A stretch of DNA of 60,787 nt from Rhodobiaceae bacterium (GCA_018673175.1 JABHDF010000041.1:1-60787), one strand, 5' to 3'; counted from the stretch's first letter, positions 43,467 to 53,791 are shown. Numbers and translations are program-made. The notes: generated by a model not told the origin, from the sequence alone.

Positions 43467-44549
43467 ATGTCGAAATTAGGGCGTCGTAAACTATTGGGTG
43501 GATTGCTAACGGGCACCGCCGCCGCCACGGTCGCGGCTCCGGCTTATGCCAAAGGCAAACGCCGTTTGAAAATGGTCACCACGTGGCCGAAAAACTTCCC
43601 CGGCCTCGGCACCGCGCCAGAGAACATCGCCAAGCGCGTGCGCGAAATGACCGATGGCGAGATCGATATTAAAATTTATGCCGCTGGAGAATTAGTCGGC
43701 GCGTTTGACAGTTTCGACGCCGTTTCTACCGGTACGGCCGACATGTATAATGGCGCCGAATACTATTGGCAGGGCAAATCGACCGCCTTTAACTTTTTCA
43801 CCGCCGTGCCCTTTGGCATGACGGCGCAAGAGCTAAACGCTTGGATTAACTTCGGTGGCGGACAAGAGCTATGGCAGCAGCTATCGGCCAAGTTTAACGT
43901 CATCGCTTTTCAGTCAGCCAATACAGGCGTTCAAATGGGCGGCTGGTTTAACAAAGAAATCAAATCGCTCGACGACTTTAAGGGCTTAAAAATTCGCATG
44001 CCAGGTCTGGGCGGCGAAGTGATGCGTCGGCTCGGCGCGGCCGCTGTATCTTTGCCTGGCGGCGAAATTTTTCCGTCGATGAAAAGCGGTGCCATTGATG
44101 CCAGCGAATGGGTGGGGCCGTGGAATGATATGGCCTTTGGTTTCCACCAAGTGGCTAAGTTTTATTATTGCCCGGGCTTCCATGAGCCGGGCGCTGGGCT
44201 TTCGACAGGGGTTAACCTCGATGTCTGGAACTCGCTCACCAAGGCGCAACAAGCCATTATGCGCTCGGCTTTTGCGAGCGAAAATGATTTCACCATGAGC
44301 GAGTATAATTATAAAAATGCGGCGGCGCTCGACACTTTGACCAAAAAACACAAAGTGCAAGTGCGCAGCTTCTCACCTGAGATTATGAAAGCCGTGAAAA
44401 TCACCTCCACGAAAGTGCTGGAAGATGCCGCGGCCAAAGACGCTTTCACCGCAAAAGTTTACAAAAGCTTCAAAGCCTCGCTCGACAACTCCATGCGTTG
44501 GGGCGAGTTGAGCGAAGAAGCCTATATGAAATCGCGCCGCAGCGTTTAA
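43467..44549 (+). CDS. TRAP transporter substrate-binding protein (DctP family, Tat-exported)
   Basis: The 360-residue periplasmic receptor has a Tat signal (GRRKLLGG, cleavage near AYA, residue 28). The mature part starts RLKMVTTWPKNFPGLGTAPENIAK, which resembles the 2-oxoacid-binding TRAP receptors such as TakP; LKIRMPGLGGEVMRRLGAAAVSLPGGEIFPSMKSGAIDASEWVGPWNDMAFG contains the ligand-carboxylate Arg (LKIRMPG). Substrate is probably a monocarboxylate or 2-oxoacid; this is inference. It leads the TRAP unit with the two permeases behind it. Confidence 0.93.
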   Translation: MSKLGRRKLLGGLLTGTAAATVAAPAYAKGKRRLKMVTTWPKNFPGLGTAPENIAKRVREMTDGEIDIKIYAAGELVGAFDSFDAVSTGTADMYNGAEYYWQGKSTAFNFFTAVPFGMTAQELNAWINFGGGQELWQQLSAKFNVIAFQSANTGVQMGGWFNKEIKSLDDFKGLKIRMPGLGGEVMRRLGAAAVSLPGGEIFPSMKSGAIDASEWVGPWNDMAFGFHQVAKFYYCPGFHEPGAGLSTGVNLDVWNSLTKAQQAIMRSAFASENDFTMSEYNYKNAAALDTLTKKHKVQVRSFSPEIMKAVKITSTKVLEDAAAKDAFTAKVYKSFKASLDNSMRWGELSEEAYMKSRRSV

Positions 44550-44561
44550 CCCGAGGAAACC

Positions 44562-45101
44562 ATGACTGCCAAACTAGGGCCCGCTTTGGCGCAGATAAGC
44601 GCGTGGATTGATACGCTCAATCACAAAATCGGCCGCACGGCCGCGTGGCTGGCACTGACCATGGTGCTTGTGCAATTCACCGTGGTGGTCTTGCGCTATG
44701 TGTTTGGCATTGGCTCCATCTTACTGCAGGAATCCATCCTCTATATGCACGGCGTCTTATTCATGATGGCCGCGGCCGATACGTTGCTGCAAGACGAACA
44801 CGTGCGCGTCGATATTTTTTACGCGCAAGCCTCCAAAACCCGAAAAGCCCTCATCGATATGCTGGGCTGTTTGTTTTTGGTGCTGCCGTTCTGCGTTCTG
44901 CTGGTCACGGTTTCCCTTGATTATGTTTCCATCTCTTGGTCGGTGCGCGAAGGCTCGCGCGAGACCAGTGGCATTCAAGGTGTCTATCTTTTGAAATCGG
45001 TGATTTTGGTCTTTGCGGTGCAAATGGGTTTGCAGGCGGTGTCTGGCGTGATTAAAAACGCGACACGGGTCTTCGCCAAACCCAAAGGGGCCAGCCAATG
45101 A
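44562..45101 (+). CDS. TRAP transporter small permease (DctQ family)
   Basis: The 179-residue protein has four membrane spans, as usual for DctQ subunits. FGIGSILLQESILYMHGVLFMMAAADTLLQDEHVRVDIFY is the family signature. It pairs with the large permease for Na+-dependent high-affinity uptake. It follows the binding protein by 12 bases and overlaps the large permease by four (ATGA, 45098-45101). Confidence 0.93.
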   Translation: MTAKLGPALAQISAWIDTLNHKIGRTAAWLALTMVLVQFTVVVLRYVFGIGSILLQESILYMHGVLFMMAAADTLLQDEHVRVDIFYAQASKTRKALIDMLGCLFLVLPFCVLLVTVSLDYVSISWSVREGSRETSGIQGVYLLKSVILVFAVQMGLQAVSGVIKNATRVFAKPKGASQ

Positions 45102-46651
45102 TACATGCGCTCGACCTAATTATGTTCGCCACCACTTGTGCGCTGCTGATGGCCGGCTTCCCGGTTGCTTTTACTTTGGCGGGCGTGGCTTTGGCGTTTG
45201 GTTTTATTGGCCAGTCTTTGGATGTTTTCGACGTCAGTTTCTTCTACGCCCTGCCCCAACGTATTTTCGGCACGATGACCAATGAAGTGCTGATGGCTGT
45301 GCCGCTGTTCGTGTTTATGGGCACCATGTTGGAGCGCGCCCGCATCGCCGAAGACCTGCTGGAAAACATGAGCCGCTTGTTCGGCACTTTACGCGGTGGC
45401 TTGGGCATTTCGGTTTCCATCGTGGGGGCGCTATTGGCGGCCTCTACGGGCATTGTTGGCGCCACCGTGGTGACCATGGGCTTGCTGTCCTTGCCGACCA
45501 TGTTAAAGCGCGGCTATGACCCCGCCTTGGCGGCAGGCTCTATTGCGGCGGCCGGCACTTTGGGGCAAATCATTCCACCTTCCATCGTACTGGTGCTGTT
45601 GGGCGATGTGATTGCCAATGCCTATCAGAAGGCACAGCTCGAACAGGGCATTTTCTCGCCCGATACGGTTTCCGTTGGCGAATTATTTGCCGGCTCTTTA
45701 CTTCCCGGTCTGGTTTTAGTGGGCCTATATATCGCTTATCAAATCGGCGTCGCTTATCTGCAACCGCATAAAGCGCCGCGCGCCGAGCCAGAGGGCGACA
45801 TCGAATGGGGTACTTTGTTGAAAGCCCTGCTGCCGCCGATATTCCTCATCATCGGCGTTTTGGGGTCTATTTTGGGCGGCATTGCCACCCCTACCGAAGC
45901 CGCCGCCGTGGGCGCGATTGGCACAATTTTGTTGGCTGGCGAACGCCTCAGCGGCGGCCATAGCCTTATTCGACTTGGCGCTTTGGCCTTGGCGCTTTTG
46001 GTTGTGCAAACCAGCTATATGGATTTACGCCTCGCGCGCGACACGCTCAGCGTGCTGGACTATATCGCCATGGGCGTGGCTTTGAGCTTTTGCGGCTTGC
46101 TGGCGGCGGCCGTATTGGCCAGCTTGGCACAAGCTTGGCGCGGCGATGTGTTGGGCAGCGTGGTGCGTTCCACCACCCACACAACGTCTATGGTGTTCAT
46201 CATCCTCATCGGCGCGGCTCTGTTCTCGCTTGTGTTCCGGGGCCTTGGCGGCGATGAAGCCATTCAGGCCTTGCTGGAAGACCTGCCTGGCGGTGTTTGG
46301 ACGGCGGTTGGCGTGGTCATGTTGATTATGTTCCTACTCGGCTTCTTCCTCGATTTCATCGAGATTATCTTTGTCGTCGTGCCGATTGTTGGGCCTATTC
46401 TTTTGTCGATGGGCGTCGATCCGGTTTGGCTGGGCGTGATGATGGCGATTAACCTACAGACCAGTTTCTTGACGCCACCGTTTGGGTTTGCGCTGTTCTA
46501 CTTGCGCGGCGTGGCTCCCGATAGCATTCGCACCGGCCAAATTTACAAAGGCGCCCTGCCCTTTGTGGCCATTCAATTATCTATGTTGGCGCTGTTGGCG
46601 CTATTCCCTCAATTGGCAACTTGGTTGCCTGAAGTCGTGTTTGGAGATTAA
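45098..46651 (+). CDS. TRAP transporter large permease (DctM family)
   Basis: The 517-residue membrane protein is the ion-coupled translocation subunit, with about 12-14 spans. Typical motifs: LMAVPLFVFMGTMLERARIAEDLL, GVSVSIVGALLAASTGIVGATVVTMG-like region, AGTLGQIIPPSIVLVLLGD and MMAINLQTSFLTPPFGFALFYLRGVAP. It is longer than many DctM proteins (about 430) because of an inserted middle region with extra spans (about 285-340). This long form is seen in 2-oxoacid/mannitol-type systems. Confidence 0.95.
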   Translation: MIHALDLIMFATTCALLMAGFPVAFTLAGVALAFGFIGQSLDVFDVSFFYALPQRIFGTMTNEVLMAVPLFVFMGTMLERARIAEDLLENMSRLFGTLRGGLGISVSIVGALLAASTGIVGATVVTMGLLSLPTMLKRGYDPALAAGSIAAAGTLGQIIPPSIVLVLLGDVIANAYQKAQLEQGIFSPDTVSVGELFAGSLLPGLVLVGLYIAYQIGVAYLQPHKAPRAEPEGDIEWGTLLKALLPPIFLIIGVLGSILGGIATPTEAAAVGAIGTILLAGERLSGGHSLIRLGALALALLVVQTSYMDLRLARDTLSVLDYIAMGVALSFCGLLAAAVLASLAQAWRGDVLGSVVRSTTHTTSMVFIILIGAALFSLVFRGLGGDEAIQALLEDLPGGVWTAVGVVMLIMFLLGFFLDFIEIIFVVVPIVGPILLSMGVDPVWLGVMMAINLQTSFLTPPFGFALFYLRGVAPDSIRTGQIYKGALPFVAIQLSMLALLALFPQLATWLPEVVFGD

Positions 46652-46654
46652 CCC

Positions 46655-47116
46655 ATGAGAATGCCCAATATGATGGTCACCACGTTTGCCGTTATCCTCG
46701 TCGTCGGCCTGCTGGGGTTTTACTGGCGAGCCGACAATAGCGTTGGCGATGGCGAAATAGGCCTGCAAGTTGGCGTGCCTATTCAGCACGCTTTGCAAGC
46801 GAGCAAAATCACCCCGATGCCGATTGTTCTGCGCTTGGTCAATAATACCGATACCGTGGCCACCCTCACCGCCGATGGACCGTGCAAATTATTTCGCTAT
46901 GTCATCACCACAGACGATGGCGGCTTCATTCAAGCCGTGCGTCGCCCTGAGGTTTGTGAAGAGACCATCACCCGCGGCGCCATTGCCGAGCGCGATGTGG
47001 TAGAAGAAATTCGCCAAGTGCCGCTCGATACCGCCCGCTACAAACCAGGCGCGTATAAAATTCAGGTTAAGTTTTGGAACTATGAAGGCCAAGCCGAGTT
47101 TCAGCTGACCGAATAA
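46655..47116 (+). CDS. membrane-anchored protein of unknown function at the end of the TRAP unit
   Basis: The 153-residue protein has a single N-terminal hydrophobic anchor (about 7-24) and then a predicted periplasmic all-beta domain. VLRLVNNTDTVATLTADGPCKLFRYVITTDDGGFI and YKIQVKFWNYEGQAEFQL resemble the Ig-like BsuPI/NosD-linked protease-inhibitor fold, but the match is by feel only. Two cysteines (in GPCKLF and EVCEE) could form a disulfide. It starts three bases after the large permease stop, so it is part of the TRAP unit. Confidence 0.75.
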   Translation: MRMPNMMVTTFAVILVVGLLGFYWRADNSVGDGEIGLQVGVPIQHALQASKITPMPIVLRLVNNTDTVATLTADGPCKLFRYVITTDDGGFIQAVRRPEVCEETITRGAIAERDVVEEIRQVPLDTARYKPGAYKIQVKFWNYEGQAEFQLTE

Positions 47117-47130
47117 GCCTTCCAATAAGT

Positions 47131-49380
47131 CTAAAGGCGGTTGGCAAAAGCAATCCCTAGAAGGCCATCGACGGGGAAGCCTTTCGGGCGAATGCGCCCC
47201 GCTTGCGCGCGTAAGCCTTGCCATTCTTCCAAGTCTTCGAACACCCGCTCACGGCCCGCTTTATCGGTAATTTTCAGACCCTCGGCTGCCACATAGCAGC
47301 GCGCATCGGCCATATGACCATCGCCATGGCGCTGCAAACGAACGCCTTTGCCGCGCGGCATTTCTGGCACTTCCTCCAGCGCAAAGCACAAGAGCTTTTT
47401 ATTCTCGCCCAACACGGCAATGCGGTCGCCAAATGCGGGCACGCAAATGGCAGCCTCGTCAGGGGCTTTTACGTTTAAAATTTGTTTGCCCGCTTTGCGG
47501 GTCGAAATCAGCTCGGTTTCTGGCACCACAAACCCATTGCCGACGCGCGAGGCGACCAGCAATTTACGCGCTGGGTCATGCACAAACATTTCGACAATTT
47601 CTTCGGCTGGCTCAATGTCGAGCATCAAACGCACCGGGTCGCCATTGCCACGCCCGCCTGGTAGTTTCGACACTTCCAAAGCATAGGCGCGCCCGTTCGA
47701 GGCAAACAGAAACAGCTTGTCGGTCGTCATCGCATGCAGCACGAAATTCGCTTTATCGCCGTCTTTATAGGTCAGTTTGCTGCCGTCTTCGGCATGGCCC
47801 TTCAGGGTGCGTATCCAGCCTTTTTGCGAACACACGACCGTCACCGGTTCTTTTTCAATCAGACTATCAAGCGAGATCTCTTCTTCGCCCGAGACCTGCG
47901 CGAAAACCGTGCGTCGACGCCCGAGCTCGGTTTTCGGGCCAAACTGCTTGCGCAGCGCTTTCAATTCGCCGGCCACAACCGCTTGCTGTTGGCTGTCCGA
48001 GCCCAAAAGCTCGCGCAACGCCGCCATCTCAGCAGAGAGTTCTGCATGTTCGCTACGAATGCCATCTTCTTCTAGCTTGCGCAAAGCGCGCAGACGCATA
48101 TTCAAAATCGCTTCGGCCTGCACTTGGCTCAGCTTAAAGACCGACATCATCATATCGCGCGGATGGTCTTCCTCGCGGATGATGCGGATAACTTCGTCCA
48201 AATTCAGATAGGCAATCAAATAGCCGTCCAACACCTCAAGGCGGGCGAGAATTTTGTTCAGGCGGTAGTTTGATTTGCGAACTAGCACATCATTGCGATG
48301 CTGCAACCATTGCAACAGCACCTCGCGCAGGCTCATGACGCGCGGCACGCCTTGATTGTCGATGACGTTCATATTCAGCGAGAAACGGCTCTCTAAATCT
48401 GTCGTTCGATAAAGCACAGCCATCACTTGCTCGGGCTTTAAATTCTTGCTCTTCGGCTCGATTACCACCCGAATATCTTCCGCACTCTCGTCGCGAATAT
48501 CGTCGAGCATCGGCAATTGCTTGGCGTTCATCATATCGGCGATTTTTTCAATGAGCCGTGATTTTTGAATCTGATAGGGAATTTCGGTAATGACAATCTG
48601 CCAGGTGCCGCGGCCCATATCTTCGACTTCATATTTGGCCCGAACCCGCATGGAGCCACGCCCCGTGGCATAGGCTTCGCGCAAGGCCTCGGGCGTTTCA
48701 ATGCACGTGCCGCCGGTTGGAAAATCGGGGCCTTGCACAAATTCCATCAAGGTATCGATGCGCGCATTGGGCGCTTTCAACAAATGTAGCGCGGCGGCGC
48801 ATAATTCATCAACATTATGCGAAGGAATGCTGGTCGCCATGCCCACGGCAATGCCCGAGGCGCCATTGGCCAAGAGATTTGGAAAGGCGGCCGGCAAAAC
48901 AATCGGCTCTTCGTCTTCGCCGTCATAGGTCTGGCGAAAATCTACCGTATCACTATCTAGGTCTTGCAACAGCAAGCTAGAGATAGAGGTCATGCGCGCT
49001 TCTGTGTACCGCATAGCGGCCGCATTATCGCCGTCGATATTGCCAAAATTGCCCTGCCCGTCGACCAGCGGATAGCGCACCGCAAACCCTTGCGCCAAAC
49101 GCACCAGGGCGTCATAGACGGCTTGGTCACCGTGCGGGTGATAGCGACCGATAACATCGCCGACCACACGGGCAGACTTTTTAAAGCCGTTTTCGGGGTC
49201 GAGGCGCAATTGGCGCATCGCGAAAAGCAACCGCCGATGCACAGGCTTTAGCCCGTCGCGCACGTCTGGCAGCGCCCGATTGGTAATCGTCGAGAGGGCA
49301 TAGGCCAAATAGCGGGTTTCTAGCGCTTGCTTGAGAGAAACGCTGGTTTCGCTTGGCGGAATGTCTTTGATATCGCTCAT
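47131..49380 (-). CDS. parC: DNA topoisomerase IV subunit A
   Basis: The 749-residue ParC cuts and passes DNA duplexes to separate replicated chromosomes. The catalytic tyrosine is in [27 protein letters not shown] and the N-terminal [31 protein letters not shown] are the breakage-reunion signatures. The C-terminal part holds a smaller number of beta-pinwheel repeats than GyrA (which is about 900 residues), supporting ParC. parE is not in the window. It follows recO by 78 bases on the same strand. Confidence 0.95.
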   Translation of the reverse strand: MSDIKDIPPSETSVSLKQALETRYLAYALSTITNRALPDVRDGLKPVHRRLLFAMRQLRLDPENGFKKSARVVGDVIGRYHPHGDQAVYDALVRLAQGFAVRYPLVDGQGNFGNIDGDNAAAMRYTEARMTSISSLLLQDLDSDTVDFRQTYDGEDEEPIVLPAAFPNLLANGASGIAVGMATSIPSHNVDELCAAALHLLKAPNARIDTLMEFVQGPDFPTGGTCIETPEALREAYATGRGSMRVRAKYEVEDMGRGTWQIVITEIPYQIQKSRLIEKIADMMNAKQLPMLDDIRDESAEDIRVVIEPKSKNLKPEQVMAVLYRTTDLESRFSLNMNVIDNQGVPRVMSLREVLLQWLQHRNDVLVRKSNYRLNKILARLEVLDGYLIAYLNLDEVIRIIREEDHPRDMMMSVFKLSQVQAEAILNMRLRALRKLEEDGIRSEHAELSAEMAALRELLGSDSQQQAVVAGELKALRKQFGPKTELGRRRTVFAQVSGEEEISLDSLIEKEPVTVVCSQKGWIRTLKGHAEDGSKLTYKDGDKANFVLHAMTTDKLFLFASNGRAYALEVSKLPGGRGNGDPVRLMLDIEPAEEIVEMFVHDPARKLLVASRVGNGFVVPETELISTRKAGKQILNVKAPDEAAICVPAFGDRIAVLGENKKLLCFALEEVPEMPRGKGVRLQRHGDGHMADARCYVAAEGLKITDKAGRERVFEDLEEWQGLRAQAGRIRPKGFPVDGLLGIAFANRL

Positions 49381-49458
49381 GCAGAATTTATAGCCAGATT
49401 CGCAAACTTGTTTCCAAGTCCCCTGTTCGCTTTGAGAGGTTTATTTTGCAAACACCGC

Positions 49459-50214
49459 TTACCGGCTTTGGCGGGTCACGATATCCATCAACCTTTGGCG
49501 CGCGGCTGGCATTTTGGTATCATTGGGCAAATACACGCGCCGCTCCAAAAAGTGCCCCAGCAAGTCTAGGGCGTGGCGCACATCTATCGGGGTGGCGTCC
49601 GCGGCGGGGTCGAGCAGAAACTCTGGCAAAGCAAACATTTTATCGGCATAGGGCGCGCCCGCCTCGCGGCTGACGGCGCGGCCCGAGCGCGGCGACACAT
49701 AAATTAAATCTTCAATCACCCCCGTGGCCGCACAGCACGAGAGGTCGAGCCCGAAACCGGTTTCTTCTAAAAGGGCCATTTCAAAACGCGCCAATAAAGG
49801 CAGCCACACGTCGGTGTCGGTCTGGCCGTTGTGGCCAGTTTCGGCCTTGGCCAATTCGCTCAACACCAACATGGCCGTGTCATAGAGGCGCGGATAGGCT
49901 TGGCGTTCGGGAGTGATTTGCATCAAGGCGCAAAGCGACGACAAGCCCGCCAATAGGCTGGCATCGCTCATCGCTTCGGCGGCATAGGCGCGTCCGGCAT
50001 CGACGCTCATGACGCCCAAATGTTCTGATAAGCGCGCCCGCCAAGTGGCCATAACCATGTTGCCTGGCTGCAAAACAGGGCGCAAACGTCGGCTGTTGCC
50101 GCCGCGCACCAGCCCTCCAAAACGGCCATGCTCGCGCGAAAACACATCGACAATGGCGCTGGTTTCGCCGTGGGGGCGAGCCGCTAAAATAAGGGCTTCG
50201 GCTTCCCACTGCAT
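49459..50214 (-). CDS. recO: DNA repair protein RecO
   Basis: The 251-residue protein helps load RecA on SSB-coated single-stranded DNA in the RecFOR route. The N-terminal OB fold (about 1-80) contains EALILAARPHGETSAIVDVFSREHGRFGGLVRGG, typical of RecO; the C-terminal helical part has the CAATG...YVSPRSGRAVSREAGAPYADKM segment, where cysteines have mostly been lost. It follows era by three bases, in the rnc-era-recO order. Confidence 0.94.
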   Translation of the reverse strand: MQWEAEALILAARPHGETSAIVDVFSREHGRFGGLVRGGNSRRLRPVLQPGNMVMATWRARLSEHLGVMSVDAGRAYAAEAMSDASLLAGLSSLCALMQITPERQAYPRLYDTAMLVLSELAKAETGHNGQTDTDVWLPLLARFEMALLEETGFGLDLSCCAATGVIEDLIYVSPRSGRAVSREAGAPYADKMFALPEFLLDPAADATPIDVRHALDLLGHFLERRVYLPNDTKMPAARQRLMDIVTRQSR

Positions 50215-50217
50215 AGG

Positions 50218-51135
50218 CTAAGCCTTGTAGTCCAGCCCCAGCATGCGATAGCGCTCGGGGTCTTCTTTCCAGTTTTTACGAACTTTCACGAAGACGAACA
50301 AATGGATACGACGTTCAAACATTTCTTCCAACTCGCGTCGCGCGTCGGAGCCAATGTCTTTCATGGTCTGCCCGCCCTTACCCAAGACGATGGCTTTTTG
50401 GCCGTCGCGGCGCACATAGACGGTTTGCTCAATGCGCACGGAATCGTCTTTTTTGACTTCCCATTTATCGGTTTCCACGGTCAATGAATACGGCAGCTCT
50501 TCGTGCAATCGCAAAAACAGCTTCTCGCGCAAAACTTCCGAGGCCAAAAGCAACGACGGAATATCTGCCGCTTGGTCTTCTGGATACAACCATGGCCCTT
50601 CGGGCATGTTGTCGGCCAATTGATCGCGCAATTGGTCGAGCCCATGGCCTTTCAGCGCCGAGATTAAAAACGTGTCCGCGAAGGTCACCCGATCGTTGAG
50701 CTTTTGCACCAAAGCCAAAAGGCTTTCATGCGGCACGGTATCGATTTTATTCAACACCAGAGAAATTTTCTTTTCGCTACGCGACAAGCCTTCTAGCATT
50801 AAATCCACTTCGGGCGTTTCGGCGCGCGCGGCGTCTAGCACCACAAGCACTTGGTCGGCGTCATTCACGCCCAGCCAAGCCTCGTTCACCATGGCCCGGT
50901 CGAAGCGTTGTTTGGCTTCGAAAATACCCGGCGTATCGACGAGGATAATTTGGGACTGCTGATGCATCACCACAGCGCGCAACCGCATCCGCGTGGTCTG
51001 GGCTTTTTGCGTCACAATGGCAACCTTTTGGCCCACAAGCGCATTCGACAAAGTCGATTTGCCTGCATTGGGCGGGCCAATGACCGCTACAAATCCACAT
51101 TTTTTGGCTGCCTTACTTTGGGGTGAAACTGTCAT
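50218..51135 (-). CDS. era: GTPase Era
   Basis: The 305-residue GTPase binds 16S rRNA near its 3' end and assists 30S assembly. G1 is GPPNAGKS (20-27), G3 DTPG, G4 NKID and the C-terminal KH domain shows KAIVLGKGGQTMKDIG. The N-terminal part is followed by effector sequence TQKAQTTR. Its ATG overlaps the rnc stop (ATGA, 51132-51135), a very common coupling. Confidence 0.97.
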   Translation of the reverse strand: MTVSPQSKAAKKCGFVAVIGPPNAGKSTLSNALVGQKVAIVTQKAQTTRMRLRAVVMHQQSQIILVDTPGIFEAKQRFDRAMVNEAWLGVNDADQVLVVLDAARAETPEVDLMLEGLSRSEKKISLVLNKIDTVPHESLLALVQKLNDRVTFADTFLISALKGHGLDQLRDQLADNMPEGPWLYPEDQAADIPSLLLASEVLREKLFLRLHEELPYSLTVETDKWEVKKDDSVRIEQTVYVRRDGQKAIVLGKGGQTMKDIGSDARRELEEMFERRIHLFVFVKVRKNWKEDPERYRMLGLDYKA

Positions 51136-51830
51136 ACGCCCGTCTCCTGTTGGGCGTCTGCCTCGGCAGACCCCTCTTTCAAACTCTCTAATAAGGCTGC
51201 GGCGGCGCGTTGTTCTGCCAATTTCCGCGACGCCCCTACGCCCACCGCCGACCCATCATGGGCCGAGGCTTTTAGGGTAAACTCGGGCGCATGGTCTGGG
51301 CCCGTGCGATCGACAATCTCGTAAACCGGCAAGGCGAGGCTGCGTTGCATCAGCCATTCTTGCAGCGCCGTCTTATTGTCAATCGGCGCTTCTGTTTGGC
51401 CCGCAAAATGGGGCTGCCAATGGGCTTCAATCACCCGTTTCGCGGCCGCCAAGCCACCATCTAAATAGACGGCGCCCAGCACCGCCTCGCAGGCATCGGC
51501 CAAAATATTGGTCGGCACATCTTTGCTTTTTTGAATGCCTTCATCCATGCGCAAAACCTCGACCAATTGCATTTCCCTCGCCACTTTGGCACAGGTTTTT
51601 CGGCTAACCAATTGCGCCAGACGTCGCGCCATATCGCCTTCGCTCTCTTGTCCGTGGGTATTGAGAAGATATTCGGCAATCACCAAACCCAATACGCGGT
51701 CCCCTAAAAACTCGAGCTGCTCATTGTCTTCTTCCACATCCAAACTGGCATGGCGCAGCGCACGCTCTAAAACTTTGGCTTGCGCAAACACATGCCCCAA
51801 ACGGCTTTCAAAGGCGGAGAGCGAAGCCAT
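51132..51830 (-). CDS. rnc: ribonuclease III
   Basis: The 232-residue enzyme cleaves double-stranded RNA, including the rRNA precursor. The catalytic signature HASLDVEEDNEQLEFLGDRVLGL is intact, with a second acidic cluster (DACEAVLGAVYLDGG). The C-terminal double-stranded RNA-binding domain (about 155-222) runs NKTALQEWLMQRSLALPVYEIV onward. The start joins the lepB stop as TAATG (51830). The rnc-era pair is universal in Proteobacteria. Confidence 0.97.
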   Translation of the reverse strand: MASLSAFESRLGHVFAQAKVLERALRHASLDVEEDNEQLEFLGDRVLGLVIAEYLLNTHGQESEGDMARRLAQLVSRKTCAKVAREMQLVEVLRMDEGIQKSKDVPTNILADACEAVLGAVYLDGGLAAAKRVIEAHWQPHFAGQTEAPIDNKTALQEWLMQRSLALPVYEIVDRTGPDHAPEFTLKASAHDGSAVGVGASRKLAEQRAAAALLESLKEGSAEADAQQETGV

Positions 51831-52591
51831 TAGCGAACCAAATCAAACAAGCGCGAGCCACGGATAGAAATTGGCCAACGCCAAATTTCATACCAGCGGG
51901 TGCGGTCATCAAACGAGAAGAAAAGGATTTGCGCAAGCCCCACTAGGTTTTCATGCGGCACATAGCCGACATAGCGGCCAAAGCGGCTGTCGGTAGAATT
52001 ATCTCGATTGTCGCCCATCATGAAATAATGCCCGTCGGGCACTTGATAAATCGGCGTGGTATCGACGGGGCCATTGTCTATCTGGTCGAGCACCTCATAG
52101 CTGCGCCCAGACGGTAGGGTCTCCCGGAAACGACGAATGCGAAGGGGCTCTGTGTCGCGTTGCAGCTCTAAAAAGTCCTCGATGCGTTCGCGTTTCACGC
52201 CCACATCATTGATAAACAAGTGCCCATTCCTCATCTGAATGCGATCGCCTGGCAGGCCGATAACCCGCTTGATGAAATCTGTGCGATTGTCAGCCGGCAG
52301 TTTAAACACCACCACATCGCCGCGCTCTGGGCCCGTATCGGATGTGCGCCCATCGACGGGCAATAGCGAGAACGGAAAGCTGTGACGCGAATAGCCGTAG
52401 CTAAATTTCGACACAAAGAGAAAATCTCCGATGAGCAAAGTCGGCTTCATCGAGCTAGACGGAATGTTGAACGGTTGGAAAAACAGCGACCGAATGAGAA
52501 TGGCAATCACCGCCGCGAAAATGAAAACGCGAATATTCTCTTTCAAGCCATCCGGCTTGATCTCGCCATTTTGAGAGTTTGTTTTTGACAT
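51830..52591 (-). CDS. lepB: signal peptidase I
   Basis: The protein has 253 residues from the ATG at 52591; the frame to 52666 would overlap acpS. The inner-membrane protease removes signal peptides from exported proteins. One N-terminal span (about 21-38) is followed by IPSSSMKPTLLIGD with Ser47 as nucleophile, and FIKRVIGLPGD with Lys108 as general base; MGDNRDNSTDSR is the third signature. It starts eight bases after acpS and overlaps rnc by one base. Confidence 0.96.
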   Translation of the reverse strand: MSKTNSQNGEIKPDGLKENIRVFIFAAVIAILIRSLFFQPFNIPSSSMKPTLLIGDFLFVSKFSYGYSRHSFPFSLLPVDGRTSDTGPERGDVVVFKLPADNRTDFIKRVIGLPGDRIQMRNGHLFINDVGVKRERIEDFLELQRDTEPLRIRRFRETLPSGRSYEVLDQIDNGPVDTTPIYQVPDGHYFMMGDNRDNSTDSRFGRYVGYVPHENLVGLAQILFFSFDDRTRWYEIWRWPISIRGSRLFDLVR

Positions 52592-52598
52592 GGCTCTT

Positions 52599-53012
52599 CT
52601 ATCCAATCGTTTCGGTTTTTGGATTGGCAGAAATAATAACAATCGCCTGGGCCAGCGGAAAGTCATCGGTGATGGTCAGGTCAATTTGGGCTTGCATACC
52701 TTCGGGTGTCATTTTTTGCAAAACGGCCAGTGCCCCGCCTGTCAGCTGGAGGGTTGGCTTGCCCGAAGGCATATTCGTAACGCCCATATCGCGCCAAAAC
52801 ACGCCTTGGCGAAGCCCGGTTCCAAGCGCTTTTGAGCAGGCTTCTTTGGCCGCAAACCGTTTGGCATAAGAGGCAGCGCGTTGATTGCGGCGTTCCGAAC
52901 GCTTCTGTTCAACATCTGTATACAGGCGTTGAATGAACCGATCTCCGAAACGTTCCAGCGTTTTCTCAATGCGACGAATATCAATCAGATCGTTGCCAAT
53001 CCCCAAAATCAT
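52599..53012 (-). CDS. acpS: holo-[acyl-carrier-protein] synthase
   Basis: The 137-residue enzyme transfers phosphopantetheine from CoA to [19 protein letters not shown] (4-19) has the magnesium-binding Asp, and [19 protein letters not shown] has the second signature with Glu. The start overlaps the pdxJ stop (53009-53012, ATGA). pdxJ-acpS-lepB-rnc-era is a conserved order in many Proteobacteria. Confidence 0.95.
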   Translation of the reverse strand: MILGIGNDLIDIRRIEKTLERFGDRFIQRLYTDVEQKRSERRNQRAASYAKRFAAKEACSKALGTGLRQGVFWRDMGVTNMPSGKPTLQLTGGALAVLQKMTPEGMQAQIDLTITDDFPLAQAIVIISANPKTETIG

Positions 53013-53776
53013 GCCGATGCGCCTTGGCCGCGACGCGCTTCTAGCATCCGGCGGCGCATTTTTTCAATGGCCCCTTCGAGGCCCGTAAAAATCGCTTCCC
53101 CAATCAGAAAATGACCGATGTTTAATTCAACCACTTGAGAAATCGCCGAAATCGGCGCCACCGTGTCAAAGCAAAGCCCATGACCTGCATGTACTTCCAG
53201 CCCAGCTGCATCGGCTAGCTTGGCGCCTGTTTGCAAGCGTGCCAGCTCGGCGGCAAAGGCTTTTGCGTCGCCGTCTTGATGGGCATGCGCATAGGCGCCC
53301 GTGTGCAGTTCCACGATATCTGCGCCTGCGTTCATGGCCGCTTCAATTTGTGCCTCGACGGGGTCGATGAACAAAGAAATACGAATGCCTTCGGCTTTAA
53401 TTGGGTCGAGAATGGCCTGCAAGGCCGCCCCGCCGCTGACCACGTCCAAGCCGCCCTCGGTGGTAACCTCTTGGCGTTTTTCTGGCACGAGGCAACAGGC
53501 GTTGGGTTTATGGCGCAAGGCAATAGCGCGCATTTCTTCTGTGGCGGCCATTTCTAGGTTCAGCGGCAAGCCAATTTCGCTTGCCAGGCGGGCAATATCT
53601 TCGTCGCCGATGTGGCGCCGGTCTTCGCGCAAATGCGCGGTAATGCCATCGGCGCCCGCCAAAGCGGCCATTTCTGCCGCGCGCACAGGGTCGGGCAACC
53701 GCCCGCCACGCGCATTACGGATGGTGGCGACATGGTCGATATTGACCCCAAGACGAAGTTTTTCAGCTACTGCCAT
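53009..53776 (-). CDS. pdxJ: pyridoxine 5'-phosphate synthase
   Basis: The 255-residue TIM-barrel enzyme forms pyridoxine phosphate from deoxyxylulose phosphate and aminoacetone phosphate in the DXP-dependent vitamin B6 route. [17 protein letters not shown] (9-25) is the family opening; [17 protein letters not shown] and VHAGHGL are further conserved pieces. It follows DUF2062 by 15 bases and overlaps acpS by four. Confidence 0.96.
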   Translation of the reverse strand: MAVAEKLRLGVNIDHVATIRNARGGRLPDPVRAAEMAALAGADGITAHLREDRRHIGDEDIARLASEIGLPLNLEMAATEEMRAIALRHKPNACCLVPEKRQEVTTEGGLDVVSGGAALQAILDPIKAEGIRISLFIDPVEAQIEAAMNAGADIVELHTGAYAHAHQDGDAKAFAAELARLQTGAKLADAAGLEVHAGHGLCFDTVAPISAISQVVELNIGHFLIGEAIFTGLEGAIEKMRRRMLEARRGQGASA

Positions 53777-53791
53777 GAGGCATTCCTAACA

